Positions 42,244 to 52,298 of a stretch of 64,000 nt of DNA are shown piece by piece. The translations under genes and the position numbers were made by a program. Every line of letters begins with the position of its first letter. The stretch's first letter is position 1. This DNA is from Anaerolineaceae bacterium (lineage in GTDB: Bacteria; Chloroflexota; Anaerolineae; Aggregatilineales; Phototrophicaceae), in NCBI GenBank assembly GCA_002702065.1, contig NZXX01000005.1, positions 1-64,000 on the forward strand. The letters run 5' to 3'. The notes below the pieces were generated by a model that saw only the letters and a list, made by a program, of their open reading frames with translations, searched no databases and was not told where the DNA came from.

Positions 42244-43421
42244 CAGACGTCATGACACGCGCACCAATTTCCGAAATCGAAGACGCCCACACTTCCGGCG
42301 CTTACTTCAAACGCCCGCTGACCCTTGTCCGCGGTCAGGGCAGCACCGTGTGGGACGACACTGGCCAGAGTTACATCGACGCGACCAGCGGCCAGGGGGT
42401 CGCCCTGCTGGGGCACTGCCATCCGGATGTCGCCGCCGCCATTGCCGAACAGGCCGAGACATTCGTCACCTGCCCGGAGATTTTTTACAACGGGCACCGG
42501 GCTGGCCTGTATATGCTGCTGTCGAGCGTGCTGCCGGTAGAACTGAACCGCTTTTTCCTGTGCAACAGCGGGGCCGAAGCCAACGAAGGCGCGCTCAAAG
42601 TCGCCACCCTGCTGACCGGGCGCTCGCAGATAGTCGCCACCAAACGCGCATTTCATGGACGCACGATGGGCGCGCTGGCGATGACCTGGAATCCGAAATA
42701 TCGTGAGCCGTTTGAAAACTGGACCTCGCGCGCCGTGTCGCATGTCGCCTATAACGACCTCGACGCGGCTGCCGAAGCCATCACCGACGAAACCGCTGCC
42801 GTCGTCGTGGAAGTCGTGCAGGGCGAAGGCGGGGTCTATATCGCGGATATGGACTATCTGCGCGGGCTGCGCCGTCTGTGTGACGAACGGGGCGCGCTGC
42901 TGGTGATCGACGAAATTCAAACCGGGCTGGGCCGCACCGGGCGCTGGTTCGCGTTTGAACATGCGGGCATCGTACCGGATGTGATCACACTCGGCAAAGG
43001 GCTGGCCGGTGGCGTACCGATGGGTGCGGTCTGCTGGCGCGACTCGCTGGGGACACTGCCACAGGGCACACACGGCAGCACCTTCGGCGGTAATCCGCTG
43101 GCCTGCGCGTCCGCCATGGCAACCATCAGCGCATTGTGCAATGAACATCTGCCGGAACGCAGCGCGGAGCTGGGCCAATGGCTGCTGGATGAACTGCGCG
43201 CGCTGGATCACCCGCAAATTCGCGAGGTGCGCGGCCTCGGCCTGATGGTCGGCATTGAGCTGCGCGGACGAGTCACGCCGGTGCTCAAGAGCTTGCAGGA
43301 TCGGGGTGTGCTGGCGCTGCCTGCCGGGTTCAACGTGCTGCGTCTGCTGCCGCCGCTGGTCATCACCAAAGCGGAACTGGAACAGGTCATCACTGCTGTA
43401 CGGGAGTCCCTGGATGAATAG
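42240..43421 (+). CDS. lysJ: LysW-aminoadipate semialdehyde aminotransferase (class III)
   Basis: A 393-residue class III aminotransferase related to ArgD. NSGAEANEGALKVA, AFHGRTMGALAMTWNPKYREPF, the PLP-binding VIDEIQTGLGRTGRWFAFEH and the Schiff-base Lys in VITLGKGLAGGVPMGA (about residue 254) are all present. It converts LysW-aminoadipate semialdehyde to LysW-lysine with glutamate as donor. Coupled at both ends (4-bp and 8-bp overlaps). Confidence 0.92.
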   Translation: MTDVMTRAPISEIEDAHTSGAYFKRPLTLVRGQGSTVWDDTGQSYIDATSGQGVALLGHCHPDVAAAIAEQAETFVTCPEIFYNGHRAGLYMLLSSVLPVELNRFFLCNSGAEANEGALKVATLLTGRSQIVATKRAFHGRTMGALAMTWNPKYREPFENWTSRAVSHVAYNDLDAAAEAITDETAAVVVEVVQGEGGVYIADMDYLRGLRRLCDERGALLVIDEIQTGLGRTGRWFAFEHAGIVPDVITLGKGLAGGVPMGAVCWRDSLGTLPQGTHGSTFGGNPLACASAMATISALCNEHLPERSAELGQWLLDELRALDHPQIREVRGLGLMVGIELRGRVTPVLKSLQDRGVLALPAGFNVLRLLPPLVITKAELEQVITAVRESLDE

Positions 43422-44484
43422 AGTGACCGCGCCAGTCACCGATGCCGCCGCCGAAACCCTGCTGGAAGATCTGGTCACGGCCTACAGCCCCTCTTATAAC
43501 GAGGCGACTGCCGTTCAGCATCTGGTGGACTGGATGCACGATCATGGCTACGATCAGGCATTCATCGACAAATCCGGCAGCGCGGTGGGCATCATCGGTC
43601 AGGGTGAACATGACGTCGTGCTGCTGGGGCATATCGACACCTTCCCCGGTGACCTGCCAGTCCAGCGGGATGGCCGTTTGCTCTACGGGCGCGGCACGGT
43701 CGATGCCAAAGGACCGCTGTGTACCTTCGCCGCCGCCGCGGCACGCGCTGCCCTGCCGGATAATATTCGCCTGATCGTCATTGGCGCTGTCGAAGAAGAA
43801 GCCCCCACCAGCAAGGGCGCACGTTACGCCGCCACCCGCTATCAGCCAGCCGCCTGCATCATCGGGGAGCCATCCAACTGGGACCGCATCACACTGGGCT
43901 ATAAGGGCCGTCTGCTGCTCGACTGGACATGGCGTGGTGCGCTGGCGCACAGTGCCGGGCAAGCGACCAGCCCCGCCGAACATGCCGTCGCGTACTGGCG
44001 GCGCGTGTGCGATTACGTCAACAACATCAACAATGGAACCGAAGCGGTGTTCGCCCGGCTTGATGCCACCCTTCAGGCCATCAACACCCGCGAAAACGGC
44101 GCCTATGGCGAGGCATCGCTGACCGCCGGGTTTCGCCTGCCGCCAACGGTCACTCCGGCAGAAGTCGAAGCGGCCCTGCAACCGGAAAATGGCGCCACTC
44201 TCAGCGCACGTGGGCAGGAAGTCGCCTTCGTCAGTGACCGCGACAACGCGCTCAGCCGGGCTATGCGCGGGGCGATTCGGGCGCAGGGCGGTACACCGCG
44301 CTTTGTTCACAAGACCGGCACGTCGGATATGAACGTCGTCGGCCCGATCTGGCAGTGCCCGATTGTGGCTTATGGCCCCGGCGATTCCGCGCTCGATCAT
44401 ACGCCGGAAGAACACATCGACCTGGACGAATATCTGAACGCGATCAACGTGCTGGCGGGGACGCTGGAACGCCTGAAGCTGTAA
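43414..44484 (+). CDS. lysK: LysW-lysine hydrolase (M20 family)
   Basis: A 356-residue M20 metallopeptidase that releases lysine from LysW. Metal ligands in LLGHIDTFPG (His about 73), the bridging Asp of YGRGTVDAKGPL, catalytic Glu in GAVEEEAPTSKG, and the C-terminal His in DHTPEEHIDLDEY. The start at 43414 overlaps lysJ by 8 bp; the open frame upstream is a shadow of lysJ. Last gene of the operon; its stop abuts the convergent cyclodeaminase-like gene with no gap. Confidence 0.92.
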   Translation: MNRVTAPVTDAAAETLLEDLVTAYSPSYNEATAVQHLVDWMHDHGYDQAFIDKSGSAVGIIGQGEHDVVLLGHIDTFPGDLPVQRDGRLLYGRGTVDAKGPLCTFAAAAARAALPDNIRLIVIGAVEEEAPTSKGARYAATRYQPAACIIGEPSNWDRITLGYKGRLLLDWTWRGALAHSAGQATSPAEHAVAYWRRVCDYVNNINNGTEAVFARLDATLQAINTRENGAYGEASLTAGFRLPPTVTPAEVEAALQPENGATLSARGQEVAFVSDRDNALSRAMRGAIRAQGGTPRFVHKTGTSDMNVVGPIWQCPIVAYGPGDSALDHTPEEHIDLDEYLNAINVLAGTLERLKL

Positions 44485-45480
44485 TCAGATTGTCCGCGTT
44501 GCCCCAAAATCCACCGCTGTACCAATGCCCTGTTCCAACGCCTGCTGGTAGATGTACTGCGCCGAAGCCAGATCCTCGACCGCCAGCCCCAGCGATTTGA
44601 ACAGGGTAATTTCTTCCGGTGCGGTGCGTCCGGCATGGTTGCCCAGCAGGATGTCGCCCAGCTCCGCCCGTATATGATCGTCACCGATCAGCCCCTCACG
44701 TTTGGGAATCAGAAAATCACCCGCTTCGTTGAGCGTCGATTCGCGCCGGTCGACAAACAGGCTGGCTTTGCGCATCGCATCACTGTCCACTTCGCGCGCG
44801 GTCGGCACCGACGCTCCCACCACGTTCAGATGTGCCCCCGCCGACAGCCACTCCCCATACAGCACTGGTTCATTTGACGACGTAGTTGTACAGATGATGT
44901 CGGCATGCTGCACCGCTTCCTGTGCAGACACCACCGGAGTCACCGTCACGCGGTAACGTTCAGCCGCACGCGCCGCAAAGGTTTCGCGGTGGACTGCCGA
45001 CCGGCTCCATACCCGCACCTGCCGGACCTTGCGCACCGCCAGCATCGCTTCCAGATGTGAATCCGCCTGCACGCCCGTCCCCAGTATCGCCAGATCACTG
45101 GCATCTTCACGCGCCAACAGCCGCGTCGCCACACCACTGACCGCAGCTGTCCGAATGGCGGTAATCTCACTGGCGTCGATGAGTGCCAGCGGTTGACCAT
45201 GCTTGGTCTCGAACAGCAGCACCGCCCCCATGTGCGAGTCATAGGCGGTCCCGTGATTTTCCGGCATCACGCTGATGACTTTGATACCCATCGCCTCGCC
45301 CATCACCGATGGCATCGACACCAGCAAGCCGCGTTTATCCGGCAGCCACACCATTGACCGCAGCGGGTTTTCCGCTTCACCACGCGCCAGTGCCTTCAGC
45401 GCCTCCTCCATCGCGTCGATACAGCCCGCCATCGGCAGCAGATGGCGCACCTGGGCCGCATTAATCACCCGAATTTCCAT
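44485..45480 (-). CDS. Ornithine cyclodeaminase/mu-crystallin family protein
   Basis: A 331-residue NAD(P)-dependent protein of the OCD/mu-crystallin family (ornithine cyclodeaminase, alanine dehydrogenase, lysine cyclodeaminase, ketimine reductase). Rossmann segment DLAILGTGVQADSHLEAMLAVRKVRQVRVWSRS, preceding Arg/Lys substrate region GIKVISVMPENHG and DASEITAIRTAAVSG. AGGAGG upstream of the ATG. Placed tail-to-tail with lysK with no gap, so a role in lysine or ornithine metabolism is tempting but not shown. Confidence 0.82.
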   Translation of the reverse strand: MEIRVINAAQVRHLLPMAGCIDAMEEALKALARGEAENPLRSMVWLPDKRGLLVSMPSVMGEAMGIKVISVMPENHGTAYDSHMGAVLLFETKHGQPLALIDASEITAIRTAAVSGVATRLLAREDASDLAILGTGVQADSHLEAMLAVRKVRQVRVWSRSAVHRETFAARAAERYRVTVTPVVSAQEAVQHADIICTTTSSNEPVLYGEWLSAGAHLNVVGASVPTAREVDSDAMRKASLFVDRRESTLNEAGDFLIPKREGLIGDDHIRAELGDILLGNHAGRTAPEEITLFKSLGLAVEDLASAQYIYQQALEQGIGTAVDFGATRTI

Positions 45481-45707
45481 CGTTCCTCCTCAATTGGCAC
45501 AGCACGGCCTCAGCTTAGCGCCTTGTCCACAAAACGACAACCGGACCCACCGTGCAATTTGCGCGAAGCCATCATCCAGCCTTGGACAAAATCACTAAAT
45601 AAGTTTCACAAACCATCACCTGCCTACCGGACATCGGCCAAATCCTTGTCCATGTCTGACAAACAATTCCATAAAACATTATTCATATCATCCTTATGTT
45701 GTCGTAA

Positions 45708-45736
45708 TTGACGAGACAAAATCATGAATGTCTTAT
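45708..45736 (+). promoter_or_regulatory. Possible promoter of the urt-ure cluster
   Basis: TTGACG (45708-45713), 17-nt spacer, TCTTAT (45731-45736), 33 bp before the urtA ATG. The AT-rich 288-bp upstream region has several weaker candidates; I saw no convincing NtcA or GlnR box. Confidence 0.35.
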
Positions 45737-45768
45737 TTGACATCTCAAGCACGGAGGAGAACAAATAT

Positions 45769-47004
45769 ATGTTGGTTATGGGGGTTGCACGAAAAACTAA
45801 AGGATTGATCAGTGGGGTTCTGATCCTCGCGTTCGCAGCGCTGTTATCAGTCTCACTCGTTTCTGCGCAGGAAGAACCCATCAAAGTGGGTGTGCTGCAC
45901 TCGCTCAGCGGTACGATGTCGATCAGCGAAGTCTCGGTACGCGATGCCACTATTCTGGCCATCGAAGAAATTAATGCCAACGGCGGTGTCATGGGCCGCA
46001 TGCTCGAACCAATTATTGAAGATGGTGCCAGCGACTGGCCGACCTTCGCCGAAAAAGCACGCAAGCTGATCCTCGAAGATGAAGTGGCGGTCGTCTTCGG
46101 TGGCTGGACCAGCGCCAGTCGTAAAGCCATGCTGCCCGTCTTTGAAGAACTGAACGGCCTGCTGTTCTACCCGGTTCAGTACGAAGGGCTGGAGCAGTCG
46201 CCCAATATCTTCTACACCGGCGCGACCACCAATCAGCAGATTGTTCCGGGCGTGGAATATCTTCTGGAAGAAGGCTACAGCAAGTTCTTCCTGCTGGGGT
46301 CGGACTATGTGTTCCCGCGTACGTCCAACACCATCATCAAAGAACAGCTCGCCGCTGCCGGGGTGGAAATGGCCGGTGAAGAATATGTGCCGCTGGGGGG
46401 CACCGAGTTCAGCACCATCCTCGCCAAGATTCGCCAGGCCGAACCGGATGTCATCTTCAACACGCTGAACGGTGACAGCAACGTGGCCTTCTTCAAGCAG
46501 TTCATCGACGCCGGTTTCAGCGCCGAAAGCCTGCCCACCATGTCGGTGAGTATCGCTGAAGAAGAAGTGCTCGGCATCGGCATCGAGAATATTGTCGGCC
46601 ACCTGACCGCCTGGAACTATTACCAGACAGTCGAAACACCGGAAAACGAAGCCTTTGTCGCCGCTTTCAAGGAACGCTACGGTGAAGAACGTGTCACCAA
46701 TGACCCGATGGAAGCCGGTTACTTCGGTGTGTACCTGTGGGCAGCCGCCGTTGCCGCAGCCGGCTCCACTGATGTCGACGCTGTGAAAGAAGCCGCTGGC
46801 GGCATCACCTTCCAGGCACCTGAAGGTCTCGTCACTGTCGACGGCGACAACCAGCACACCTACAAAACCGTGCGCATCGGCCAGGTCCGTGAAGACGGCC
46901 TGATCGATACGATCTGGGAAACCGAAGAACCGATCAAACCAGACCCGTATCTGTGCACCTACGAATGGGCCGAAAACCTGCCCAAGCCAGAAGAGGGCTG
47001 CTAG
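45769..47004 (+). CDS. urtA: Urea ABC transporter, substrate-binding protein
   Basis: A 411-residue extracytoplasmic binding protein. Signal peptide at residues 4-36 ([25 protein letters not shown]). The mature protein starts with [43 protein letters not shown], the typical UrtA N terminus, and keeps [33 protein letters not shown]. The ATG at 45769 follows GGAGGAG by 9 nt. No lipobox Cys is evident. Heads the urtABCDE-ureDABCFG cluster. Confidence 0.93.
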   Translation: MLVMGVARKTKGLISGVLILAFAALLSVSLVSAQEEPIKVGVLHSLSGTMSISEVSVRDATILAIEEINANGGVMGRMLEPIIEDGASDWPTFAEKARKLILEDEVAVVFGGWTSASRKAMLPVFEELNGLLFYPVQYEGLEQSPNIFYTGATTNQQIVPGVEYLLEEGYSKFFLLGSDYVFPRTSNTIIKEQLAAAGVEMAGEEYVPLGGTEFSTILAKIRQAEPDVIFNTLNGDSNVAFFKQFIDAGFSAESLPTMSVSIAEEEVLGIGIENIVGHLTAWNYYQTVETPENEAFVAAFKERYGEERVTNDPMEAGYFGVYLWAAAVAAAGSTDVDAVKEAAGGITFQAPEGLVTVDGDNQHTYKTVRIGQVREDGLIDTIWETEEPIKPDPYLCTYEWAENLPKPEEGC

Positions 47005-47045
47005 ATCACACACCGGTTCCGACAATTTCGCAAGTAACTGATCAA

Positions 47046-47081
47046 CGTGTCAGCGTCTGGCAGCATTCAGGCGCTGACACG
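47046..47081 (+). other. Intercistronic hairpin between urtA and urtB
   Basis: Perfect 10-bp stem CGTGTCAGCG/CGCTGACACG with a 16-nt loop and no T-run. Such a stem can stabilise the 3' end of the binding-protein message so that it accumulates over the permeases. Confidence 0.55.
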
Positions 47082-47112
47082 ACTGCTGTCCTGAAGCACG
47101 AAGGAGATATTG

Positions 47113-48018
47113 GTGGACGAATTTTTACTCCTCCTCTTTAACGGCCTGAGCATTGGTTCCATTCTGCTGCTGGCAGCGCTGGGGCTGGCCTTTTCGTTCG
47201 GCCTCATGAAAGTCATCAACATGGCCCATGGCGAGTTCATCCTCATCGGGGCCTATGTCACCTATTTTTTTCAAGAATTCTTCGCAGAGCCGGTTTTCGG
47301 CCCGGATGGCGCCAAGCAGGGCGTGATGTTCCTGCTGTCGATTGTCGCCGCCTTCTTTATTGCCGGGCTGCTGGGGCTGTTGATGGAACGTTTTCTGGTG
47401 CGGCACCTGTATGGGCGCCCGCTGGATACGTTACTGGCGACGTGGGGCGTCGGCCTCATCATCCAGCAAATCGCCCGCAGCTACGATGCCCGCAACGTCC
47501 CGGTCACCGCGCCGGAATGGCTCAGCGGGGCGCTCCAGCTCAGCGACGGTTTATTTTTGCCTTATAAACGTATCTTTATTATCGTTCTGGTCATCCTCTG
47601 TCTGGTCGGCGTCTACCTCTATCTCTACCGCACCTCCAATGGACGCCGCACCCGCGCCGTCATGCAGAACCGTGAGATCGCGTCTTCACTGGGCGTCGCG
47701 ACGCGGCGCGTCGATGGTCTGACGTTCGCCCTGGGCGCAGGTCTGGCAGGCGTTGCGGGTTCCGCGCTCACACTACTGGGGCAGATTGGCCCACAACTTG
47801 GCACCGGCTACATTGTCGACGCCTTCATGGTTGTCGTGCTTGGCGGCGTCGGCAGTCTGCCGGGTACCGTTCTGGCCGCATTCACAATCGGCGTTCTCAA
47901 CTCATTTCTGGAATACAACACCACCGCCACGATGGGCAAGGTCCTGGTCTTTGTCATCATCATCGCCTTCCTCCAGTTCCGCCCCAATGGTCTGATCGCC
48001 GTTCGGGGCCGCACTTAA
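47113..48018 (+). CDS. urtB: Urea ABC transporter, permease UrtB
   Basis: A 301-residue LivH-type permease with about eight membrane segments: [43 protein letters not shown] at the N terminus and the coupling motif [39 protein letters not shown]. The GTG at 47113 lies 6 nt after AAGGAG. Pairs with UrtC. Confidence 0.92.
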   Translation: MDEFLLLLFNGLSIGSILLLAALGLAFSFGLMKVINMAHGEFILIGAYVTYFFQEFFAEPVFGPDGAKQGVMFLLSIVAAFFIAGLLGLLMERFLVRHLYGRPLDTLLATWGVGLIIQQIARSYDARNVPVTAPEWLSGALQLSDGLFLPYKRIFIIVLVILCLVGVYLYLYRTSNGRRTRAVMQNREIASSLGVATRRVDGLTFALGAGLAGVAGSALTLLGQIGPQLGTGYIVDAFMVVVLGGVGSLPGTVLAAFTIGVLNSFLEYNTTATMGKVLVFVIIIAFLQFRPNGLIAVRGRT

Positions 48019-48043
48019 ACGCTGTAGTCATGAGGACTTGCTT

Positions 48044-49162
48044 ATGAACCACCCTGCCAAATCGTTCAACAAAACACACTGGATAGCGTTTGCCGTTACC
48101 GGGTTTATTCTGCTGTTCGTGCTGCCGCCCGTTCTTTCCGTATTTCAGCTCAATTTGCTGGGCAAGTTCCTGACGTATGCGATTGTCGCTGTCGGGCTGG
48201 ATATGATCTGGGGTTATGCCGGCATGCTCAGTCTCGGTCAGGGGCTGTTTTTTGGCCTGGGCGCTTACTGCTTCGGGATGTACCTCAACCTTGAAGCCGC
48301 CGGGGAACGTCTGCCGAATTTTATGTCGCTTTATGGCGTCTTCGAGCTGCCCTGGTTCTGGGAGCCATTTCGGTCGCCGGTCATCGCCCTGTTCCTGGCG
48401 GTGGCGCTGCCCATGGTGCTGGCGGGCGTGCTGGGCTACATGTTGTTTCGCAGCCGCATTCAGGGTGTCTACTTTGCCATCGTCACCCAGGCGCTGACGG
48501 CCATTGTCGCGCTGCTTCTTGTCGGGCAGCAGCAGGCCATCAACGGCACCAATGGCATCACCGAAATGAAAACCATCTTCGGCTTTACTATCGGCGATAA
48601 CAGCACGCAGACCGGCCTGTACATCGCGACCGTCATCGTGCTGGGGCTGGTGTACATTTTCTGCCGCATGACGATCAAGTCGCGTTTTGGACGATTGATG
48701 ATCGCAATCCGCGATGACGAGCAGCGCCTGCGCTTTATCGGCTACAACCCCGCCCTCATCAAGGCCATTGTGTTTGCCCTGTCGGCAGGCATCGCCGGGC
48801 TGGCTGGTGTGCTATTTGTGCCGCAGGTCGGCATCATCAGCCCGAAGCAGCTGGATATTCTGGCATCCATTGAAATCGTCATCTGGGTGGCCGTTGGCGG
48901 TCGAGCCACACTCATCGGGGCTATCGTTGGTGCGCTGCTGGTGAACACCGGCAAAAGCACGATCAGCACAGCGAACCCTGACCTGTGGCAGTTGATTATG
49001 GGGGCACTGTTTGTCGGCGTTGTGCTGCTGTTCCCCAAAGGACTAGTCGGCACACTCCAGAGCCTGTATACCCGTCTGTCATCACGAATCCGGCGCACCC
49101 CGCTGAACCACCCTGGCACCGCAGTCGCCGCTGCCGATCTTGAAATTGATACCGCCCGCTGA
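48044..49162 (+). CDS. urtC: Urea ABC transporter, permease UrtC
   Basis: A 372-residue LivM-type permease. DMIWGYAGMLSLGQGLFFGLGAYCFGMYLN is characteristic of UrtC, as is the coupling block RFGRLMIAIRDDEQRLRFIGYNPALIKAIVFALSAGIAGLAGVLFVPQVGIISP. About ten membrane helices and a polar C-terminal tail. The ATG at 48044 is preferred (GAGG upstream). Confidence 0.92.
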   Translation: MNHPAKSFNKTHWIAFAVTGFILLFVLPPVLSVFQLNLLGKFLTYAIVAVGLDMIWGYAGMLSLGQGLFFGLGAYCFGMYLNLEAAGERLPNFMSLYGVFELPWFWEPFRSPVIALFLAVALPMVLAGVLGYMLFRSRIQGVYFAIVTQALTAIVALLLVGQQQAINGTNGITEMKTIFGFTIGDNSTQTGLYIATVIVLGLVYIFCRMTIKSRFGRLMIAIRDDEQRLRFIGYNPALIKAIVFALSAGIAGLAGVLFVPQVGIISPKQLDILASIEIVIWVAVGGRATLIGAIVGALLVNTGKSTISTANPDLWQLIMGALFVGVVLLFPKGLVGTLQSLYTRLSSRIRRTPLNHPGTAVAAADLEIDTAR

Positions 49163-49179
49163 GGCAGAAAGTCAACATC

Positions 49180-49944
49180 ATGACAGAACGCAAGATACTT
49201 GAAATTCAGGGCGTGACCGTCAGCTTCGACAATTTCAAGGTGTTGGATGGCCTCGATTTCTCCATGAATTATGGCGAGGTCCGCTTTCTGATCGGCCCCA
49301 ACGGCGCTGGCAAAACCACCCTGCTGGACATCATCACCAGCAAGACGGCACCGTCATCCGGCAAGGTCATCTTTGACGGTCATCTCGATGTGACCAACTG
49401 GGTCGAGCACAAACTGGTGCGGCACGGTATCGCCCGCAAGTTTCAGACGCCGTCCGTCTTTTCCAGCCTCACCGTTTACGAAAATGTCGAGGCGGCTATC
49501 AGCTTTCGCACCCCCAAGCTGCGCCTGCTGCGCCCGCTAAACGGTGAACAGCGTGACAAGGTCGAATCCGTGCTGGAAATGGTCGGGTTGCAGGACCGCG
49601 CCCACACCCCCGCAGAGCAGCTTTCGCATGGGGAAAAACAGTGGCTGGAAATCGCCATGCTGCTGATTCAGGAACCCAAGCTGATGCTGCTGGACGAACC
49701 AGTGGCGGGCATGTCACGGGCAGAACGTGACCGCACGGGCGAACTGCTGCATCGCATCGGCGGCGACCGCGCCGTACTGGTCATCGAACATGACATGGTG
49801 TTCGTGCGCCAGTTCGCCAGCATCGTGACCGTGCTGCATATGGGCAGCCGTCTGTGCGAAGGTCCCGTCGAGGAAATTCAAAACGACCCCGAAGTCATTG
49901 AGGTCTATCTGGGTCGTGGTCACAAGCAAAAAATGAGTGCTTAG
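49180..49944 (+). CDS. urtD: Urea ABC transporter, ATPase UrtD
   Basis: A 254-residue ABC ATPase of the LivG type. Walker A LIGPNGAGKTTLLD (about residues 37-50), signature LSHGEKQWLEIAMLL, Walker B LMLLDEPVAGMSRAE and the switch His in LVIEHDMVFV. The LSHGEKQ signature is the form seen in UrtD proteins. Works with UrtE on the UrtBC permease. Confidence 0.93.
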   Translation: MTERKILEIQGVTVSFDNFKVLDGLDFSMNYGEVRFLIGPNGAGKTTLLDIITSKTAPSSGKVIFDGHLDVTNWVEHKLVRHGIARKFQTPSVFSSLTVYENVEAAISFRTPKLRLLRPLNGEQRDKVESVLEMVGLQDRAHTPAEQLSHGEKQWLEIAMLLIQEPKLMLLDEPVAGMSRAERDRTGELLHRIGGDRAVLVIEHDMVFVRQFASIVTVLHMGSRLCEGPVEEIQNDPEVIEVYLGRGHKQKMSA

Positions 49945-49960
49945 AAAGACAGGAACAACC

Positions 49961-50668
49961 ATGCTCGCAATTTCCAATCTTGATGTGTATTACGGACAAA
50001 GCAAAATCATCAACGACGTCAATATCAATGTGCCGGAAGGTAAGGCGGTCTGCCTGATGGGCCGCAACGGTGTCGGCAAAACCACCTTGTTAAAAACCAT
50101 CATTGGCAATCTGAATTCCCGACACGGCAAAATTGTCTACGAAGACGATGATGTCACGCAGAAAGCAGCCCATCGTCGCGCCCGGCTCGGCATTGGCTAT
50201 GTCCCCCAGGGGCGCGGCATCTTCCCCTACCTGACCGTGTACGAAAACCTGATGATCGGCTTTGAAGCTGTGCCTCACATGAGCACCGCCGAGCAGCAGG
50301 ACTCTATCGAATACGTCTATAGCCTCTTTCCTGTGCTCAAGGAAATGCGCCACCGTATGGCCGGTACGCTCAGCGGTGGACAGCAGCAGCAACTTGCGAT
50401 CGGGCGCACATTGGTCCGCCGCCCCTCGCTGGTCCTGATGGACGAGCCGACGGAAGGCATCCAGCCCTCCATCGTTGAGCAAATCGAACAGGTTATCCAC
50501 GATTTACGAGTCGACCAGGGGATCGCCGTATTGTTGATCGAGCAGTTTCTTGATTTCGCTTTGAACGTTGCCGATTATTGTTATGTGATGGATAAGGGCC
50601 ATATTGTCTCCGAAGGGGCAGCATCCGATCTGAATGAAGACGCCATTCGTGAGTACCTTTCCGTCTAG
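49961..50668 (+). CDS. urtE: Urea ABC transporter, ATPase UrtE
   Basis: A 235-residue LivF-type ABC ATPase. Walker A LMGRNGVGKTTLLK, signature LSGGQQQQLAIGRTLV, Walker B LVLMDEPTEGIQPSIVEQIE. The ATG at 49961 with AGGA upstream is chosen over a longer frame that overlaps urtD. Its 3' end overlaps the putative ureD start by 35 bp. Confidence 0.93.
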   Translation: MLAISNLDVYYGQSKIINDVNINVPEGKAVCLMGRNGVGKTTLLKTIIGNLNSRHGKIVYEDDDVTQKAAHRRARLGIGYVPQGRGIFPYLTVYENLMIGFEAVPHMSTAEQQDSIEYVYSLFPVLKEMRHRMAGTLSGGQQQQLAIGRTLVRRPSLVLMDEPTEGIQPSIVEQIEQVIHDLRVDQGIAVLLIEQFLDFALNVADYCYVMDKGHIVSEGAASDLNEDAIREYLSV

Positions 50669-51527
50669 CCCCGTCATCACACAGTCATCGGATACGGACT
50701 ACGCGACAGGTCGTAAAGGGGAGCTGCGCCTGCGTTTCGCTATGCAGAACGCGCAGACCGCACTGGTAGAAAGCTACTTCCGCACACCGCTGCAAGTCAT
50801 GCGTCCCATCCGAGACGCCGCCAGTTGCCTGGGCGTGTATCTGCTCAGCCCGGCGGGGGGTGTTGTTCAGGGTGATGATTATCAGGTCAACCTGATTGCC
50901 GAAGCCAACACCCATGCTTTGCTGACGACCCAGGCGGCCACCAAGGTCTATCGTATGCCAGCGCGGGGCGCGTCCCAGGTCGTCAACATCGAGCTGCATC
51001 AGGATGCCGTTTTCGAGTACCTACCCGACGCCACCATCCTGTTTAAGGACGCCGACTTCCGCCAGCGTGTCAATGTCACCCTGCACCCCGGCGCGGTGCT
51101 GATGTTTCAGGAGATCATCATGCCGGGCAGGCTGGCACAGGGCGAAGTCTTGCAGTTCCGGCGCTACGCAAACAAACTGACCGTGCGTGATTCAGCCGGG
51201 CTGATAGTGTATGACAACGCCTGCTATGAACCCGCGCCGGATGACCTGAGCCGGTTGGGGCTGTTCGATGGGCTGCCCTGCTGGGGGAACTGGTACATTG
51301 TGGGTGATCTGGACCGACTGCATATCAACCCCGATGAATTTTGCCGGGCATATCCCCTGCCCTGGACCGATGACGTCCGCGGCAGTTTATCGCCCCTGCA
51401 CCGCAATGGACTCAGCGCCCGCATCCTGAGCACGTCCATCGCCCCCATCTACGAAATGTTTACCCAACTCTGGCAGGCAGTGCGCACCCAGCATCTTGGT
51501 TTGCCTGCGGGAACCCTGCGCAAGTAA
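50634..51527 (+). CDS. ureD: Urease accessory protein UreD
   Basis: A 297-residue UreD/UreH protein, the scaffold for nickel delivery to apo-urease with UreF and UreG. Characteristic parts: LSPAGGVVQGDDYQVNLIAEANTHALLTTQAATKVYRM and ILFKDADFRQRVNVTLHPGAVLMFQEIIMPGRLAQGE. The ATG at 50634 lies inside urtE; a GTG five codons later is an equal candidate. The overlap couples transporter and urease expression. Confidence 0.9.
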   Translation: MKTPFVSTFPSSPVITQSSDTDYATGRKGELRLRFAMQNAQTALVESYFRTPLQVMRPIRDAASCLGVYLLSPAGGVVQGDDYQVNLIAEANTHALLTTQAATKVYRMPARGASQVVNIELHQDAVFEYLPDATILFKDADFRQRVNVTLHPGAVLMFQEIIMPGRLAQGEVLQFRRYANKLTVRDSAGLIVYDNACYEPAPDDLSRLGLFDGLPCWGNWYIVGDLDRLHINPDEFCRAYPLPWTDDVRGSLSPLHRNGLSARILSTSIAPIYEMFTQLWQAVRTQHLGLPAGTLRK

Positions 51528-51542
51528 TTCAGGAGAAACACA

Positions 51543-51845
51543 ATGGATTTATCACCCAGAGAAAAAGACAAGCTCATGATATTTGTTGCCGCCATGGTCG
51601 CCAGAGACCGTAAAGCGCGCGGCCTGAAGCTGAATTATCCGGAAACCGTCGCGCTCATTACCGCCGAAGTGCTGGAAGGCATCCGCGAAGGGCGCAGCGT
51701 CGCCGACCTGATGGCCTATGGTGCGACGATTCTCACCCGCAACGATGTGATGGAAGGCATCGCGGAGATGGTCCCTGAGATTCAGGTTGAAGGCACCTTC
51801 CCGGATGGCACCAAGCTTGTCACCATCCATCAGCCCATTCGTTAA
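51543..51845 (+). CDS. ureA: Urease subunit gamma
   Basis: A 100-residue urease gamma subunit: [55 protein letters not shown], and the C-terminal [20 protein letters not shown]. Separate from beta, as in most bacteria. AGGAG 7-8 nt upstream. A 135-bp gap with a small CTCGG/CCGAG hairpin separates it from ureB. Confidence 0.96.
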   Translation: MDLSPREKDKLMIFVAAMVARDRKARGLKLNYPETVALITAEVLEGIREGRSVADLMAYGATILTRNDVMEGIAEMVPEIQVEGTFPDGTKLVTIHQPIR

Positions 51846-51980
51846 CGCAAAGGAAGATGCAAACAGCAAGGTCCGAATAGTGTGTTAGGCATGCTGGTCT
51901 TCGCTCCGCTGTGCTGATCGTAGCCCGTTGACTCCGCACTCGGAACCGAGCACCAGGCACGCTCTCCAAAGGAGAACTTT

Positions 51981-52295
51981 ATGATACCCGGTGAATATTT
52001 TATTGAACCCGGCGAGATTATCGCCAACGCAGACCGCAAAAGCGTCTCGCTGGCGGTCACCAATACGGGTGACAGGCCGATTCAGGTCGGTTCGCATTTC
52101 CATTTTTTCGAAGTCAACCGCGCCCTGCAATTTGACCGGTTGCAGGCACGTGGCATGCGCTTGAATATCCCGTCCGGCGTCACCGTGCGCTTCGAGCCGG
52201 GCGACAAGAAGACCGTCGAACTGACCGAAATTAAAGGTACCCGCACCATCTATGGGCTGAACAACCTTATCAACGGCCCCCTGGATCAGGAGTAA
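51981..52295 (+). CDS. ureB: Urease subunit beta
   Basis: A 104-residue urease beta subunit: [57 protein letters not shown] start, with the conserved [10 protein letters not shown] and the C-terminal [34 protein letters not shown] upstream. 3 bp from ureC. Confidence 0.96.
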   Translation: MIPGEYFIEPGEIIANADRKSVSLAVTNTGDRPIQVGSHFHFFEVNRALQFDRLQARGMRLNIPSGVTVRFEPGDKKTVELTEIKGTRTIYGLNNLINGPLDQE

Positions 52296-52298
52296 GCT

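Noticed and set aside
46950..47141. Small open frame across the urtA-urtB junction
   Set aside because: Overlaps both genes out of frame, no ribosome site; the region is better explained by the intercistronic hairpin.
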